50,819 nt of DNA from Bacteroidota bacterium (GCA_021820065.1 JAKAEE010000002.1:1-50819); one strand, 5' to 3'. Numbered from the stretch's first letter, positions 37,351-46,615 are shown. The notes: generated from the letters alone by a model not told the origin. A program made the numbers and translations.

Positions 37351-37571
37351 TTGTCAAATATCAGTTTATAGACGGTTAACGCATGCTCTCTGCGGGCTCT
37401 ATCAACAATAATTTTTTTATCGGGGGAACTCTGGAGAAAATATTTCAGAAGCTGAACGGTTTTATCAATTGCTTCGTCTTCATTTTGTGCCCAACTTTCG
37501 CAGCCTTTTATCGAAGGTACTTCCGCCGTAAATCCGTCATCAGTATGTGTGACGTGTAAATCTAAAACCAA
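37347..37571 (-). CDS. HicB-like small protein (no HicA partner)
   Basis: The ~74-residue protein reads as a HicB-type partial RNase H fold: LHVTHTDDGFTAEVPSIKGCESWAQNEDEAIDKT, with the DGF.A.vP...GC.s.G...eEA layout. A C-terminal DNA-binding extension is absent and no HicA toxin gene is adjacent, so it is more likely an orphan HicB-like domain than a toxin-antitoxin pair. The start is uncertain: the first usable codon is a TTG at 37571, and in-frame codons before it (CEYKLVLD-like) look like family sequence up to a stop. Its stop overlaps the trmH start. Confidence 0.65.
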   Translation of the reverse strand: MVLDLHVTHTDDGFTAEVPSIKGCESWAQNEDEAIDKTVQLLKYFLQSSPDKKIIVDRARREHALTVYKLIFDK

Positions 37572-37688
37572 TTTGTACTCGCAATTAATTTAATGATGAA
37601 TGGATGATCCGGAAATTTATTCTATTCACTTGCTGAATTATTCAGAATGTCTCTACTGAAAGCTGATTGCCGACCGCTGATAGCTGTC

Positions 37689-38558
37689 TTAATATCCACC
37701 GGCAGCAACTGCCTCGCCTTTAACAATCTTAACACTTGCGCTCGCGCCGATTCTCTCTGCGCCGCTTGCAATCATAAGTTTTGCATCTTCAGTTGTGCGA
37801 ATTCCGCCCGACGCCTTTACACCAACAGTTGAACCGACAACATATTTCATCAATGCAACATCGCCTGCTGTAGCCCCGCCCTTGCTGAATCCGGTTGAAG
37901 TCTTCACAAAATCAGCTTTTGCATTTTTCGACAGCACACACGCTACAATTTTTTCTTCGTCGGTAAGAAGAGCCGTTTCAATTATCACTTTACAAATCGC
38001 GCCAAACTTTTTTGCCGCAAGAACGACTTGATTAATATCGTTGAACACGTAATCGTGCTGCTTCTGTTTCAGCATTCCAACATTGATCACCATGTCAACT
38101 TCTTGCGCGCCGTTCTTCAGTGCTTGTTCCGCTTCAAATCTCTTTGTCTCGGTCGTTGTTGAGCCCAATGGAAATCCGATTACAGTGCAAACTTTTACTT
38201 TGGAGCCGCTTAACAAATCCTTGCACATCGGCACGTAACATGGGTTAATACAGACTGAAGCGAAGCCGTACGTTCTGGCTTCTTCGCAAAGTTTTTTAAT
38301 CTCTTGCGGAGTTGCTTCCGGCTTCAATAAAGTGTGATCAATCATCCGCGCAATGTCTTTGTCGATGAGTTTTTCGCCGACACCGATACCCGCGGCAATT
38401 CTATCCGCGCCGTTGCTTATAATTTTCTTTACCGCTCCCGGCTGATCAACTACGTTTCGTTCCCATCCGGCACACGTTCCGCCCTGGCAGTAAAAATCTT
38501 GCAGAGCTTTTTCGATAAAAACTTGCGAAACAACCTTATCAATTGCTGGTGATGCCAT
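37689..38558 (-). CDS. deoC: Deoxyribose-phosphate aldolase with N-terminal extension
   Basis: It cleaves 2-deoxyribose 5-phosphate into glyceraldehyde 3-phosphate and acetaldehyde. The class I aldolase core starts near residue 70 ([12 protein letters not shown]) and has Asp155 (EVDMVIN), the Schiff-base Lys219 (FVKTSTGF) and Lys248 (GVKASGG). Ahead of it are ~68 extra residues: an amphipathic helix ([17 protein letters not shown]), then a Cys-containing linker [13 protein letters not shown] and [11 protein letters not shown]. Compact bacterial DeoC proteins (~220-260 aa) lack this. A short N-terminal amphipathic helix plus linker is how cargo is targeted to bacterial microcompartments, and two shell genes lie 8 kb away. 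It is 2 bp downstream of folD in a ymdB-folD-deoC operon. Confidence 0.94.
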   Translation of the reverse strand: MASPAIDKVVSQVFIEKALQDFYCQGGTCAGWERNVVDQPGAVKKIISNGADRIAAGIGVGEKLIDKDIARMIDHTLLKPEATPQEIKKLCEEARTYGFASVCINPCYVPMCKDLLSGSKVKVCTVIGFPLGSTTTETKRFEAEQALKNGAQEVDMVINVGMLKQKQHDYVFNDINQVVLAAKKFGAICKVIIETALLTDEEKIVACVLSKNAKADFVKTSTGFSKGGATAGDVALMKYVVGSTVGVKASGGIRTTEDAKLMIASGAERIGASASVKIVKGEAVAAGGY

Positions 38559-38560
38559 TT

Positions 38561-39454
38561 TTACGACAACTTTTGTTTTGTGATTTTAATGTAAGCAAGA
38601 AATGTATTTTGAAGCAACATTGCAATCGTCATCGGACCAACGCCGCCCGGCACCGGAGTGATGAACGAAGCTTTCTTCGAAACGTTTTCGTAATCAACAT
38701 CACCGACGAGTTTGTAACCTTTGGGCAAAGTTGAATCTTCAACGCGATTAATTCCAACATCAATAACAGCAACGCCGTCTTTAACCATATTGGCTTTTAT
38801 GAAATACGGTCTTCCGATTGCCGCTATCAGAATATCTGCTTCCTTAGTAAAACGTGACAAATCTTTTGCAGCAGAGTGGCAAACAGTAACAACCGCATTT
38901 GCGCCTTCCTTTTTCTGAAGTAGAAGATTCGCGACCGGCTTGCCAACTATATTGCTTCTGCCTACAACCACAACGTGCTTGCCGCTCGTTTCAATTTTGT
39001 AACGCTTCAATAATTCCACAACTCCATACGGAGTGCATGGATAAAATGTGTCTTTGCCGATGACAAGATTACCAACGCTGATCGGGTGAAATCCGTCAAC
39101 GTCTTTCGACGGCGCGATTCGTTCAATAACTTTGTCTTCATTTATATGTTTCGGCAACGGAAGCTGAACAAGAATACCATCGTAGTCGTTGTTTGAATTA
39201 TATGAATCGATAAGCTTAAGAAGTTCTTCTTCACTCGTATCCGCGGATAACTTTTCAATCTTGGAAAGCATTCCGATTTCATTGCAAGCTTTACCTTTGG
39301 AGGTTACATACGAAAGCGACGCCGGATTATCCCCCACTAAAATTGTTACAAGTCCCGGTACTCTAACGTTCAATGACCGGAGCCATTCAACTTTTTCTTT
39401 CAGCTCTTGCCGAATCTCCGCTGCAACTTTTTTCCCGTCAATAATTACTGCCAT
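38561..39454 (-). CDS. folD: Bifunctional methylenetetrahydrofolate dehydrogenase/cyclohydrolase
   Basis: The 297-residue enzyme has the FolD motifs: [14 protein letters not shown] with the catalytic Tyr and Lys, [23 protein letters not shown], the Rossmann segment [18 protein letters not shown], and the C-terminal [20 protein letters not shown]. It interconverts 5,10-methylene-, methenyl- and 10-formyl-tetrahydrofolate for purine and formyl-Met synthesis. It sits between ymdB (23 bp upstream) and deoC (2 bp downstream) on the minus strand, a one-carbon/nucleotide metabolism operon. Cofactor preference (NADP versus NAD) cannot be read with confidence. Confidence 0.97.
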   Translation of the reverse strand: MAVIIDGKKVAAEIRQELKEKVEWLRSLNVRVPGLVTILVGDNPASLSYVTSKGKACNEIGMLSKIEKLSADTSEEELLKLIDSYNSNNDYDGILVQLPLPKHINEDKVIERIAPSKDVDGFHPISVGNLVIGKDTFYPCTPYGVVELLKRYKIETSGKHVVVVGRSNIVGKPVANLLLQKKEGANAVVTVCHSAAKDLSRFTKEADILIAAIGRPYFIKANMVKDGVAVIDVGINRVEDSTLPKGYKLVGDVDYENVSKKASFITPVPGGVGPMTIAMLLQNTFLAYIKITKQKLS

Positions 39455-39477
39455 TAAAAACTATCTCCTTCTAAATA

Positions 39478-40278
39478 CTATCTACTGCTCTTATCGAATT
39501 CCGGAATAAAAATTCTTTCTATCTCCACAGTCTTTCCGGTTTCCAAATCAACTTTTAAATACACTGCCGTGAGGTGAACGTTCCCAGCTGCTGTCTGGTA
39601 TTTCTGCGGCGTCTGATAAATGAAACGGTTAATCGCGGCGTCGGTCTTCATGCCAATTACCGAGTCGTACGGTCCCGTCATTCCGCAATCCGTGATGTAT
39701 CCGGTTCCGTTTGGAAAAATTCTTTCGTCCGATGTTTGAATGTGCGTGTGTGTGCCGATTACCGCTGTAACTTTTCCATCTAAATAATTTGCGAGCGCCA
39801 ACTTTTCCGCCGTCGCTTCGGCATGCATATCAACGATAACAACTTTAGTTTCTTGTTTTAATTTCGGAAGCACCCAATCGGCAGCACGGAACGGACAATC
39901 GATCGGCGACATGAACGCGCGACCTTGTAAATTCAGAACTGCAATCTTTCCCTTTGGAGAATTAACAAAAACGTATCCGTTGCCGAATGTTCCTTTGGGA
40001 TAATTTAACGGACGAATGGCACGCGGTTCCGCTTTCAAATATTCTTGCGATTGATGTTTATCCCACGTGTGATTGCCGCCGGTAATTGCATGAACGCCGA
40101 GATCAAAGAGCGGTTTCGCTTCCTTCTCAGTACAACCTTTGCCGTCCGAGGCGTTCTCACCGTTCGCAATCGTAACATCAATCCGGTATTTCTTCTGTAA
40201 GCTCGGCAGGTACATTTGCACAATATCCAGCCCGGGTTGACCCACAATATCGCCGATAAATAGAATGTTGGTTGTCAT
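39478..40278 (-). CDS. ymdB: YmdB-family metallophosphoesterase (cyclic nucleotide phosphodiesterase)
   Basis: The 266-residue protein has the YmdB metal site: LFIGDIVGQPG, IANGENASDGKG, the GGNHTWDK motif, VDMHAEATAEK and GTHTHIQTSDERIFPNGTGYITDCGM with the closing GPYDSVIG. Bacillus YmdB hydrolyses 2',3'- or 3',5'-cyclic nucleotides and affects biofilm and motility gene expression. It is likely cytosolic. It is the first gene of an apparent operon with folD and deoC, and is divergent from the exonuclease/GIY-YIG gene across a 145-bp gap. A link to cyclic-nucleotide signalling with the Crp/Fnr protein in this window is possible but unsupported. Confidence 0.93.
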   Translation of the reverse strand: MTTNILFIGDIVGQPGLDIVQMYLPSLQKKYRIDVTIANGENASDGKGCTEKEAKPLFDLGVHAITGGNHTWDKHQSQEYLKAEPRAIRPLNYPKGTFGNGYVFVNSPKGKIAVLNLQGRAFMSPIDCPFRAADWVLPKLKQETKVVIVDMHAEATAEKLALANYLDGKVTAVIGTHTHIQTSDERIFPNGTGYITDCGMTGPYDSVIGMKTDAAINRFIYQTPQKYQTAAGNVHLTAVYLKVDLETGKTVEIERIFIPEFDKSSR

Positions 40279-40423
40279 AATTTCTTTCTTTTGATGGCAA
40301 ATATATTGAAAATCGTTTTGATAACGAAGCCGCTAGTACTCTTCATTGTGAGAGAAAAAGTTAATTAACAATATTCTCGGGACCAAACAGATTCAAGTTG
40401 TTTTCACTAAATTTGTTTTCGAT

Positions 40424-42085
40424 ATGCGTAACGAAACGAAACTAGCAGAAATTCCCTTTGAAGATGCCGAGTACGCGGTTTTCGATTTCGAGACCACGGG
40501 CACATCAGCGCGGAATGACAAAGTAATTGAGATTGGAATCGTCAAGGTTCGCAAAGGAAAAGTTACGGAAACATTTTCCTCGTTCATAAATCCGGGCAGA
40601 CCGGTTCCGTTTTTCATAACGCAAATGACCGGCATTACGAATTCGGATGTTCAAGACGCGCCGTACTTTGATGAAGTGTACTATAAGATAAAAGAGTTTA
40701 TCGGCGATTCGATCTTGACCGCGCACAATCTTAGTTTTGATCACTCATTCTTGAAACATGAGTGCGCTAACTATGAATTGGAGTTCCCTAAGAACGAAGC
40801 GATCTGCACGCTTCGTTTGGCAAGAAGACTTTACCCGCAGCTTCCGAGCAAATCACTCGGCAACTTGGTTAAGCAGCTTCGCATTCGGCATCGCAACGTT
40901 CACCGCGGACTCGGCGACGCATCAGCCGCCGCAAAAATTCTTGTGCGCATGTTCAAACTTCTGCGCGAAGAACACGGCGTTCACACCGTGACCGACCTTG
41001 TAAATTTTCAGCGGATAACTTTCAGTCCCGCGCCGTTTACGATGATTAAGAAAAAGTTGATTGACGATCTGGCAAAAGTTCCGTCGGACCCCGGTGTGTA
41101 CTTTTTCAAAAATGCGAAAGGTGAAATAATTTATATCGGCAAAGCTAAATCGCTGAGAGAAAGATTGAGAAGCTATTTCTTGAGCAATGCCTTAAGGAAA
41201 TCAAAAAAAATTGTACGGCAAGCTTCATCTCTCAACTTCAATAAAACCAACAGCGAATTAACCGCACTTATCGCCGAGACGGAACTTGTGAAGACTCACA
41301 ATCCCCGAATGAACACGCTTCTCAAAAGGTATCCGCGAAACTATTTCGTTAAAGCATCCGTAACGAAAAAGTATTCTTCAGTTGAAGTTACAAGCTCGTT
41401 CGATTTTGACGGCAATAACTACTACGGTCCCTATGCAAACCGCGACACGGCAAACTCTCTGAAAGAAATTATTGATAAGACTTTTCAACTGAGAGAATGC
41501 AGCGACAAAGAATTGAAGAAAGGAAAGAAGTGCTACCTTGCCGATATTGAACGCTGCTATGCGCCATGCATCAGCAAGGATATTGATAGTTCGTACCGCG
41601 AAGAACTGGAACGTGTTAACGAATTCTTGTGCGGGCAAAATCAGTCAGCGGTCGATCGCCTCCTTAACCGGATGAAAGAACTAAGCTCGAAACAAAAGTA
41701 TGAGGAAGCCGCACAAATCCGCGACATTGTTCAGCTCATACTGGATCAGCTGAACAGATCATCTATTCTTGCAGAGCCGATAAACAAAGCCAACGTTCTA
41801 ATCGAAGTAAACGGACCAGTCAAAAACGATTTTATGCTTTTGCTCGAAGGGAAAATCGTATTTAAGGATTATTTCGTTGGCGAAAAAGAAAATTTCGACG
41901 ACAGCTTGCAAGATTATTTTGACGGGACAATTCAATCATTCAAAGAAATTTCTGAAAAAGATTTGGAGCGACTGAAAATATCCTTGAGCTGGCTGGTTAG
42001 AAATCGTGAGAAAATAAAAGTGCACTACTTAAAGAACTATCAATCTTCTTCCGAGCTTGCAGCACAATTGATTTTTCAACGATAA
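40424..42085 (+). CDS. DnaQ-type 3'-5' exonuclease fused to UvrC-like GIY-YIG endonuclease
   Basis: Two nuclease modules form one 553-residue protein. Residues ~10-180 are a DEDDh exonuclease: FDFETTGTS (Exo I), LTAHNLSFDHSFL (Exo II) and HRGLGDASAAAKIL (Exo III). From ~205 a GIY-YIG domain follows, DPGVYFFKNAKGEIIYIGKAKSLRERLRSYF, in the form found in UvrC and Cho, with NLIAETEL-like (ALIAETELVKTHNP) and YYGPYANR. A UVR motif (KQKYEEAAQIRDIV) near residue 430 would bind UvrB. The C-terminal RNase H-like and HhH domains of UvrC are missing, so it resembles Cho and makes only a 3'-side-type incision if the parallel holds. This DnaQ-GIY-YIG fusion is known in several phyla. It may trim and incise damaged DNA. 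Confidence 0.92.
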   Translation: MRNETKLAEIPFEDAEYAVFDFETTGTSARNDKVIEIGIVKVRKGKVTETFSSFINPGRPVPFFITQMTGITNSDVQDAPYFDEVYYKIKEFIGDSILTAHNLSFDHSFLKHECANYELEFPKNEAICTLRLARRLYPQLPSKSLGNLVKQLRIRHRNVHRGLGDASAAAKILVRMFKLLREEHGVHTVTDLVNFQRITFSPAPFTMIKKKLIDDLAKVPSDPGVYFFKNAKGEIIYIGKAKSLRERLRSYFLSNALRKSKKIVRQASSLNFNKTNSELTALIAETELVKTHNPRMNTLLKRYPRNYFVKASVTKKYSSVEVTSSFDFDGNNYYGPYANRDTANSLKEIIDKTFQLRECSDKELKKGKKCYLADIERCYAPCISKDIDSSYREELERVNEFLCGQNQSAVDRLLNRMKELSSKQKYEEAAQIRDIVQLILDQLNRSSILAEPINKANVLIEVNGPVKNDFMLLLEGKIVFKDYFVGEKENFDDSLQDYFDGTIQSFKEISEKDLERLKISLSWLVRNREKIKVHYLKNYQSSSELAAQLIFQR

Positions 42086-42110
42086 GACGAAAATGCGTCT
42101 GCGGGTTTCT

Positions 42111-42503
42111 TTATCCCAACCGAAGTGAAAATATAATCCCCATTGCTACGCTGATAAGGATTACAAACGCCACGATCAAAGTTATCACTGCAAATTTTCT
42201 TTCCTTGTATCTCCAAAATTGGATAATGGAAAGTACCACTCTGCTTATCGGTGTAAGGATCAATATTGCGGTACCGGCAAAAAGAAACGGCTTGGCTTTA
42301 AGCATTAGAATATCGTTCCAGAATTCTTGGAAATTATCGAAATAGAAATGTGACGTTTCAATCTGCTCATGTTTTATGAACAAAAGAAGGAGTCCCGCAA
42401 TAAAAAATGCGGACGATAAATAAATGCCGATAGCGAGAACTTTGACTATCACGCTTTCAACATTATCGAGCGAATTATTTTTTTCTAAATTGTTTTGTGC
42501 CAT
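42111..42503 (-). CDS. DUF1634 membrane protein
   Basis: The 130-residue protein has three hydrophobic helices: one near residues 22-45 (GIYLSSAFFIAGLLLLF), one at ~75-95 (FLFAGTAILILTPISRVVLSI) and one at ~105-128. The FLFAG...LTPI.RV segment is the DUF1634 pattern. DUF1634 proteins are regularly encoded beside TauE/SafE permeases, as here, with only 1 bp between the genes, so it is probably an accessory subunit of that transporter. It closes the minus-strand operon that runs from ybbR through tmk and the processing protease. It converges with the exonuclease/GIY-YIG gene. Confidence 0.85.
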   Translation of the reverse strand: MAQNNLEKNNSLDNVESVIVKVLAIGIYLSSAFFIAGLLLLFIKHEQIETSHFYFDNFQEFWNDILMLKAKPFLFAGTAILILTPISRVVLSIIQFWRYKERKFAVITLIVAFVILISVAMGIIFSLRLG

Positions 42504-42504
42504 A

Positions 42505-43377
42505 TTAAAAAATATTTATCCCGAATCCGTCGCTCAAACCTTTAAGCAGCATTCTAAACGCAAGGTACGAAGCGACAATTGTGAAAATTAGTTTTATGGT
42601 TTTGCTCTTGAATCGATTCATCAGCAAGCTGCCAAGAGTAGCGCCCGCCATTGTTCCTATTGCAACCGGTGCAACGATGAAAAAATTTATTGTCCCGCTG
42701 ATAAAGTAGATAATCGCGCTTGTTGCGGCGGTTAATCCTATCATGAATTTGCTTGTAGCAACCGCTACCTTCATTGGTATTTTCATCAGCGCATTCATCG
42801 CGGTAACTTTCAGAATGCCTCCGCCAATACCCAACAATCCTGAACCAACGCCCGCAATAAACGAAATAGAACTACCAGCGACCGGCCTGTGCGCCACATA
42901 ATGTATTTCTTTGTCCAATGCTTTGTCGTAGTACTTGCTCGTTATGTTCAGGTATGATTCAAGCTTGGCATTTTCATTTATTCTTTCTTCGTTAAAATTT
43001 ATTTTGTCATCATGCGACCTGGTGACGTATGAAAAGATTGCCATCGTCATAACAAGAATTCCAAACACAATACTGATAACCCAGCCTGATAAAACCAGCG
43101 CGAGGACGGCTCCGACAAGCGCGCCTAATGTGGTCGAAACTTCGAGAAACATACCGAGACGAACGTTTGTGATCTGCTGCTCAACATAGGTATGCGCTCC
43201 CGCAATCGATGTTGCGATAACGGAAACCAAACTAGCGGCAACTGCCTGGTGAATAGGAATGTTTAAGAGAAGTGCCAAAGCCGGCACTATGATGATACCG
43301 CCGCCAATGCCCACGAGCGCACCCAGAATACCGGCAAAAATAGCCAACACAAAAATAAGAACATAAGTAAGCAGCAT
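42505..43377 (-). CDS. TauE/SafE-family permease
   Basis: The 290-residue integral membrane protein has about eight helices in two repeated halves. Each half carries a Gly-rich motif: GALVGIGGGIIIVPAL in the first, GSGLLGIGGGILKVTAM in the second, the TauE/SafE (COG0730) signature. Between them is a ~55-residue hydrophilic loop (SHDDKINFNEERINENAKLES region). The family exports or imports sulfite, sulfoacetate, taurine-derived or other organic anions, and the substrate here cannot be read. The downstream DUF1634 partner supports a functional transporter, and the gene begins 3 bp after the protease stop. Confidence 0.92.
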   Translation of the reverse strand: MLLTYVLIFVLAIFAGILGALVGIGGGIIIVPALALLLNIPIHQAVAASLVSVIATSIAGAHTYVEQQITNVRLGMFLEVSTTLGALVGAVLALVLSGWVISIVFGILVMTMAIFSYVTRSHDDKINFNEERINENAKLESYLNITSKYYDKALDKEIHYVAHRPVAGSSISFIAGVGSGLLGIGGGILKVTAMNALMKIPMKVAVATSKFMIGLTAATSAIIYFISGTINFFIVAPVAIGTMAGATLGSLLMNRFKSKTIKLIFTIVASYLAFRMLLKGLSDGFGINIF

Positions 43378-43380
43378 TAG

Positions 43381-45021
43381 TTATCTCAAGAATTTGGAAT
43401 AGCTTTTTGAATTATTCAAAATATTGTAAGCGGTTGTAAACTGATCGTCGAATTTTAATGACTCGGTTATTCTTCCTTGACGACCGTCGCTCCTTGCTGC
43501 AAGTTCTTCACGGATAAGATGAACGATATCATCTTTATATTTTTCAATTTCATTTGAATGACTCGCATCAATCCGGTTTTCTTGTTTTTTCAATTCGGCA
43601 ATGAAACTCGCATCAAGATTTTCATCGGCTGCCGCAGTCTTCAACAGATCGATTAGTTTTTCAGATTTTGAAACGAATTCAAATTTCTGACTTTTCAAAT
43701 AACTCGTGAACTCATTAAGCAAATATTCCGAAGAAAGCTTTCTAGTATCGGTCTGCGGATTTCCGTTGAAGAAGTGCGTGGCAAATCTGAAAAACATTCC
43801 ATCGGCTAAAAGAGTTTGTACCAAATAAGACTTTGATTCATTCTGCACAACGGTATCAGGCATAATTCCGCCGGCAGAAAGAACTGTTCGTCCGTCGTCG
43901 GTTTTAAATTTCTTCTGGGTAACATAAGAATTTTTCTCGAAGACTCTGTTCTTCTCGGCGTAATCGATCTTTTGAATCGATCTCCCGCTCGGCGTGTAAT
44001 ACCGCGCGGTTGTAATCTTCAACGACGTATTGTAAGACAAAGGAATTATTGTCTGAACAAGTCCTTTGCCGTAAGAATTTGTTCCGACCAAAACGGCTCT
44101 ATCGTGATCTTGCATTGCGCCCGAAACAATTTCCGAAGCCGACGCCGATCCTCCGTCTATCAAAACTGCCATTCTTACTTTGCCCGCAATCGGTTCTTCA
44201 TTTGACGAATAATTTTTTGTGTTAAGACTGTCTCTACCAATTACCGAGACAATCAACTGACCTTTGTTCAGAAACTTTCCGCAAACATCAATAGCAGCGT
44301 CCAGCAAACCGCCGGGATTGCCTCTAAGATCCAAGATCAACGATTCGATTTCACCTTTCGATTTCAAATCAAGCAGCGCCTTCTTAACTTCCTCACCCGC
44401 CGTCTGCGAGAATCCGCTTAGTTTTATATATGCGTTTTTGCTGCCGGCAGGAACAAATCCGTAATAAGTTACATTCTTCACTTCAATCTCTTCACGTACA
44501 AGATTGAAAGTAATTGCATCGCTCGCACCGTCGCGTCTTACAGTAACGGAAATCGTTGTGCCGGGATCGCCTTTCAGCATTTCGCTGAGACTTTCAAAAT
44601 TGTCTTTCGTAATCGGAACGCTATTAATCTTCGTGATAACGTCGCCGATGCGCATGCCTTGCCGTTGAGCGCTGAACCCTTCAATCAGATCAACAATGGT
44701 TACGTTGTCGTTACGGAGACCGACTGTTGCGCCGATGCCGCCGTATTTTCCTTTCGTAATTATGTCAATGTCTTTCTGTCCGTCAGCGTCTATAAAATTT
44801 GTGTAAGGGTCCAGCGAAGTTAACATGCCGTTAATGCCGGCAAGCATGAACTCTTCGGGATTCAACTGATCGACGTAATTGAGCGCCACTTCTTTATAGA
44901 CCCGCCCGAAAATATCGATGCCTTTATTTATCTTAAAATATATGTCGTTATCGCGCGTGATGAAACCGGAGAAAAAAACCACGGCAATAAGCGGCAGAAA
45001 TATTCTTTTAATCAATCGCAT
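43381..45021 (-). CDS. ctpA: S41-family C-terminal processing protease
   Basis: The 546-residue protein has an N-terminal membrane anchor or signal (RIFLPLIAVVFFSGF), a helical prodomain (~30-85), a PDZ domain (~90-180: GGIGATVGLRND, DLIEGFSAQRQGMRIGDVIT) and the peptidase core. The catalytic Ser lies in the SASASE motif (residues 292-297) and the Lys in NSYGKGLVQ (~319), with ILDLRGNPGGLL just before. It should degrade or trim periplasmic proteins from their C-termini. The last ~150 residues form a charged helical domain as in Bacteroidota homologues. It lies 9 bp after tmk in the ybbR-tmk-ctpA-tauE operon. Confidence 0.95.
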   Translation of the reverse strand: MRLIKRIFLPLIAVVFFSGFITRDNDIYFKINKGIDIFGRVYKEVALNYVDQLNPEEFMLAGINGMLTSLDPYTNFIDADGQKDIDIITKGKYGGIGATVGLRNDNVTIVDLIEGFSAQRQGMRIGDVITKINSVPITKDNFESLSEMLKGDPGTTISVTVRRDGASDAITFNLVREEIEVKNVTYYGFVPAGSKNAYIKLSGFSQTAGEEVKKALLDLKSKGEIESLILDLRGNPGGLLDAAIDVCGKFLNKGQLIVSVIGRDSLNTKNYSSNEEPIAGKVRMAVLIDGGSASASEIVSGAMQDHDRAVLVGTNSYGKGLVQTIIPLSYNTSLKITTARYYTPSGRSIQKIDYAEKNRVFEKNSYVTQKKFKTDDGRTVLSAGGIMPDTVVQNESKSYLVQTLLADGMFFRFATHFFNGNPQTDTRKLSSEYLLNEFTSYLKSQKFEFVSKSEKLIDLLKTAAADENLDASFIAELKKQENRIDASHSNEIEKYKDDIVHLIREELAARSDGRQGRITESLKFDDQFTTAYNILNNSKSYSKFLR

Positions 45022-45030
45022 TTAAAACCT

Positions 45031-45648
45031 CTATGCTTTTTCCAACTCTTCAACTTTGTTAATTATGATCTTGTGTATTTCCTCAATAGAAAGAGTACCA
45101 TCGATTGTACAAAATCTTTTTTCTTTATCTGCTAGATAAAGATAACCGTCACGCACACGTTTGTAAAAATCCATTTTGGAAGATTCGATTCTGTCCAAAT
45201 CCACTTTACTCACTTTCGATTTTCTCGCAATCACTTCTTTGATCGGAATGTCGAGGAAAAAAGTGATGTCGGGAATTGCTTTGCCGATCACAAAACTTTG
45301 AAGCTCTTCAACGAAGTGCAAAGAAATTTTTCTACCGAAACCTTGATACGCAATAGATGAATCATGAAACCGGTCGGAAATAACAATTGTGCCTTTTCGC
45401 AGTCCGGGAAGGATTATCTCATTCACCAGTTGCGAACGGCTTGCAGAAAACAAAATCAGTTCGGTTTCAATCGACATCTCCGAATTTTTTTTATCAAGAA
45501 GTATATCGCGGATTTTTTCAGAGATTGGCGTTCCGCCTGGTTCTCTAATTATTTTTACGTTACCACCTTTCGACGTGAAATACTTTTCGAGAAGCTGTAC
45601 TTGTGTTGATTTGCCGCAGAAGTCTAATCCTTCAAATGTAATGAACAT
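45031..45648 (-). CDS. tmk: Thymidylate kinase
   Basis: The 205-residue kinase has the P-loop FEGLDFCGKSTQ, the DR(F/Y) motif in ISDRFHDSSIAYQG, and FLDIPIKEVIARK followed by a LID segment with RIESSKMDFYKRVRDGY. It phosphorylates dTMP to dTDP. The Phe-Cys in the P-loop (GLDFCGKS) replaces the more common GxDGAGKS. It lies between ybbR (20 bp upstream) and ctpA on the minus strand, so expression is tied to that operon. Length and motifs are normal. Confidence 0.95.
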   Translation of the reverse strand: MFITFEGLDFCGKSTQVQLLEKYFTSKGGNVKIIREPGGTPISEKIRDILLDKKNSEMSIETELILFSASRSQLVNEIILPGLRKGTIVISDRFHDSSIAYQGFGRKISLHFVEELQSFVIGKAIPDITFFLDIPIKEVIARKSKVSKVDLDRIESSKMDFYKRVRDGYLYLADKEKRFCTIDGTLSIEEIHKIIINKVEELEKA

Positions 45649-45668
45649 GTGTTTGAGCCTTGGAATAA

Positions 45669-46580
45669 TCAGTGTTGTTTGATAATGTATTCTATCTTAT
45701 TAGGTTGAATATCGCTTAACGTTGTGAACTTAGGTATTTCTACGACCGGTTCAATCGATCCGGAATTTTCTTTCAGCGCCGACCAATAATCGACGTAAGC
45801 TTTAATGCTGTCGTTGCTCAACTTACCGAGAGTATTAATTCCACCCCGCAAAACAACATCAATCTTGCCGGGGTACAAAACCAATTCCTTGGAATACGGA
45901 ACCGATCTCGCTTCAACTTCAATTCCCTCGAAAGTTTTATCAACAATTTTCTGCACTTCAAACTTAACTTTGCATTTCTTCGGAGAGACGGTTATCCCGT
46001 TGATTTCTTCCAGGGGAACGTCTGCACTAATGTTGTCGCTGATATCGTCAAATTCAATGAACTGGGTTTTTACCGAATCAATTTTATTAAGCAGCTGAGA
46101 AGGTCCGGATATTTCAACAGTCGCAGGCTCAATACTAACTTGTGATACGATTCCGTAACCGGGTTTAAAAACAAGATTGATGTTTTTACCCACCTTAATG
46201 GTTTTTGTTCCGGTTTTTTCTACGTCGTACTCAACTTGGCTCGGAGCTATATCCAGAACTTGAAACGTATTTGTTAACCAAGAATTCGCTTCGATAAAAT
46301 CGCTGATGTTGTTTTTGTGATGCCCCACTCTCTTGTGAACCGGTATATTGAATTCGACCCTTCGCGCCAAATCCAGCTTGGCTAGCTCCCATCCTTTACC
46401 TTTGATCTGGAGATACACTTCATCCACAGAAGTTAAACCGATTGAATAGTTTGGCGGTAAATCGGAATACTGAACAGGCACTATGACTGTCGTAATATAA
46501 TCTTGCGACAACGCCACCGAAATCCATAATCCGATTGAAAACAGTGCTATCAGCGAAATGGTTATAACTTTATTCTTCAT
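45669..46580 (-). CDS. YbbR-domain (CdaR-like) membrane-anchored protein
   Basis: The 303-residue protein starts with a single transmembrane helix (VITISLIALFSIGLWISVALS) and then contains YbbR-type beta repeats, for example YITTVIVPVQYSDLPPNYSI, VYLQIKGKG, FKPGYGIVSQVSIEPATVEISGP and GIEVEARS. In Bacillota CdaR, a YbbR protein, regulates the diadenylate cyclase CdaA, usually encoded next to it. No cyclase gene is adjacent here. The ATG lies only ten bases beyond the T-run of the terminator of the BMC unit, leaving almost no room for a separate promoter, so it may rely on readthrough or on a promoter further upstream. Confidence 0.82.
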   Translation of the reverse strand: MKNKVITISLIALFSIGLWISVALSQDYITTVIVPVQYSDLPPNYSIGLTSVDEVYLQIKGKGWELAKLDLARRVEFNIPVHKRVGHHKNNISDFIEANSWLTNTFQVLDIAPSQVEYDVEKTGTKTIKVGKNINLVFKPGYGIVSQVSIEPATVEISGPSQLLNKIDSVKTQFIEFDDISDNISADVPLEEINGITVSPKKCKVKFEVQKIVDKTFEGIEVEARSVPYSKELVLYPGKIDVVLRGGINTLGKLSNDSIKAYVDYWSALKENSGSIEPVVEIPKFTTLSDIQPNKIEYIIKQH

Positions 46581-46590
46581 ATTGAAATAT

Positions 46591-46615
46591 AAAAAAAATC
46601 CCGCATTGCGGGATT
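46591..46615 (-). terminator. Intrinsic terminator of the BMC shell unit, just upstream of ybbR
   Basis: On the minus strand AATCCCGC-AAT-GCGGGATT is a perfect 8-bp stem with a 3-base loop, and its last two T start an eight-T run. It lies 28 bp past the extended BMC gene stop and 11 bp before the ybbR start codon. Confidence 0.9.

Noticed and set aside
37347..37571. HicB-like gene considered as a toxin-antitoxin system
   Set aside because: No HicA reading frame lies on either side and the gene is overlapped with trmH as part of an operon.
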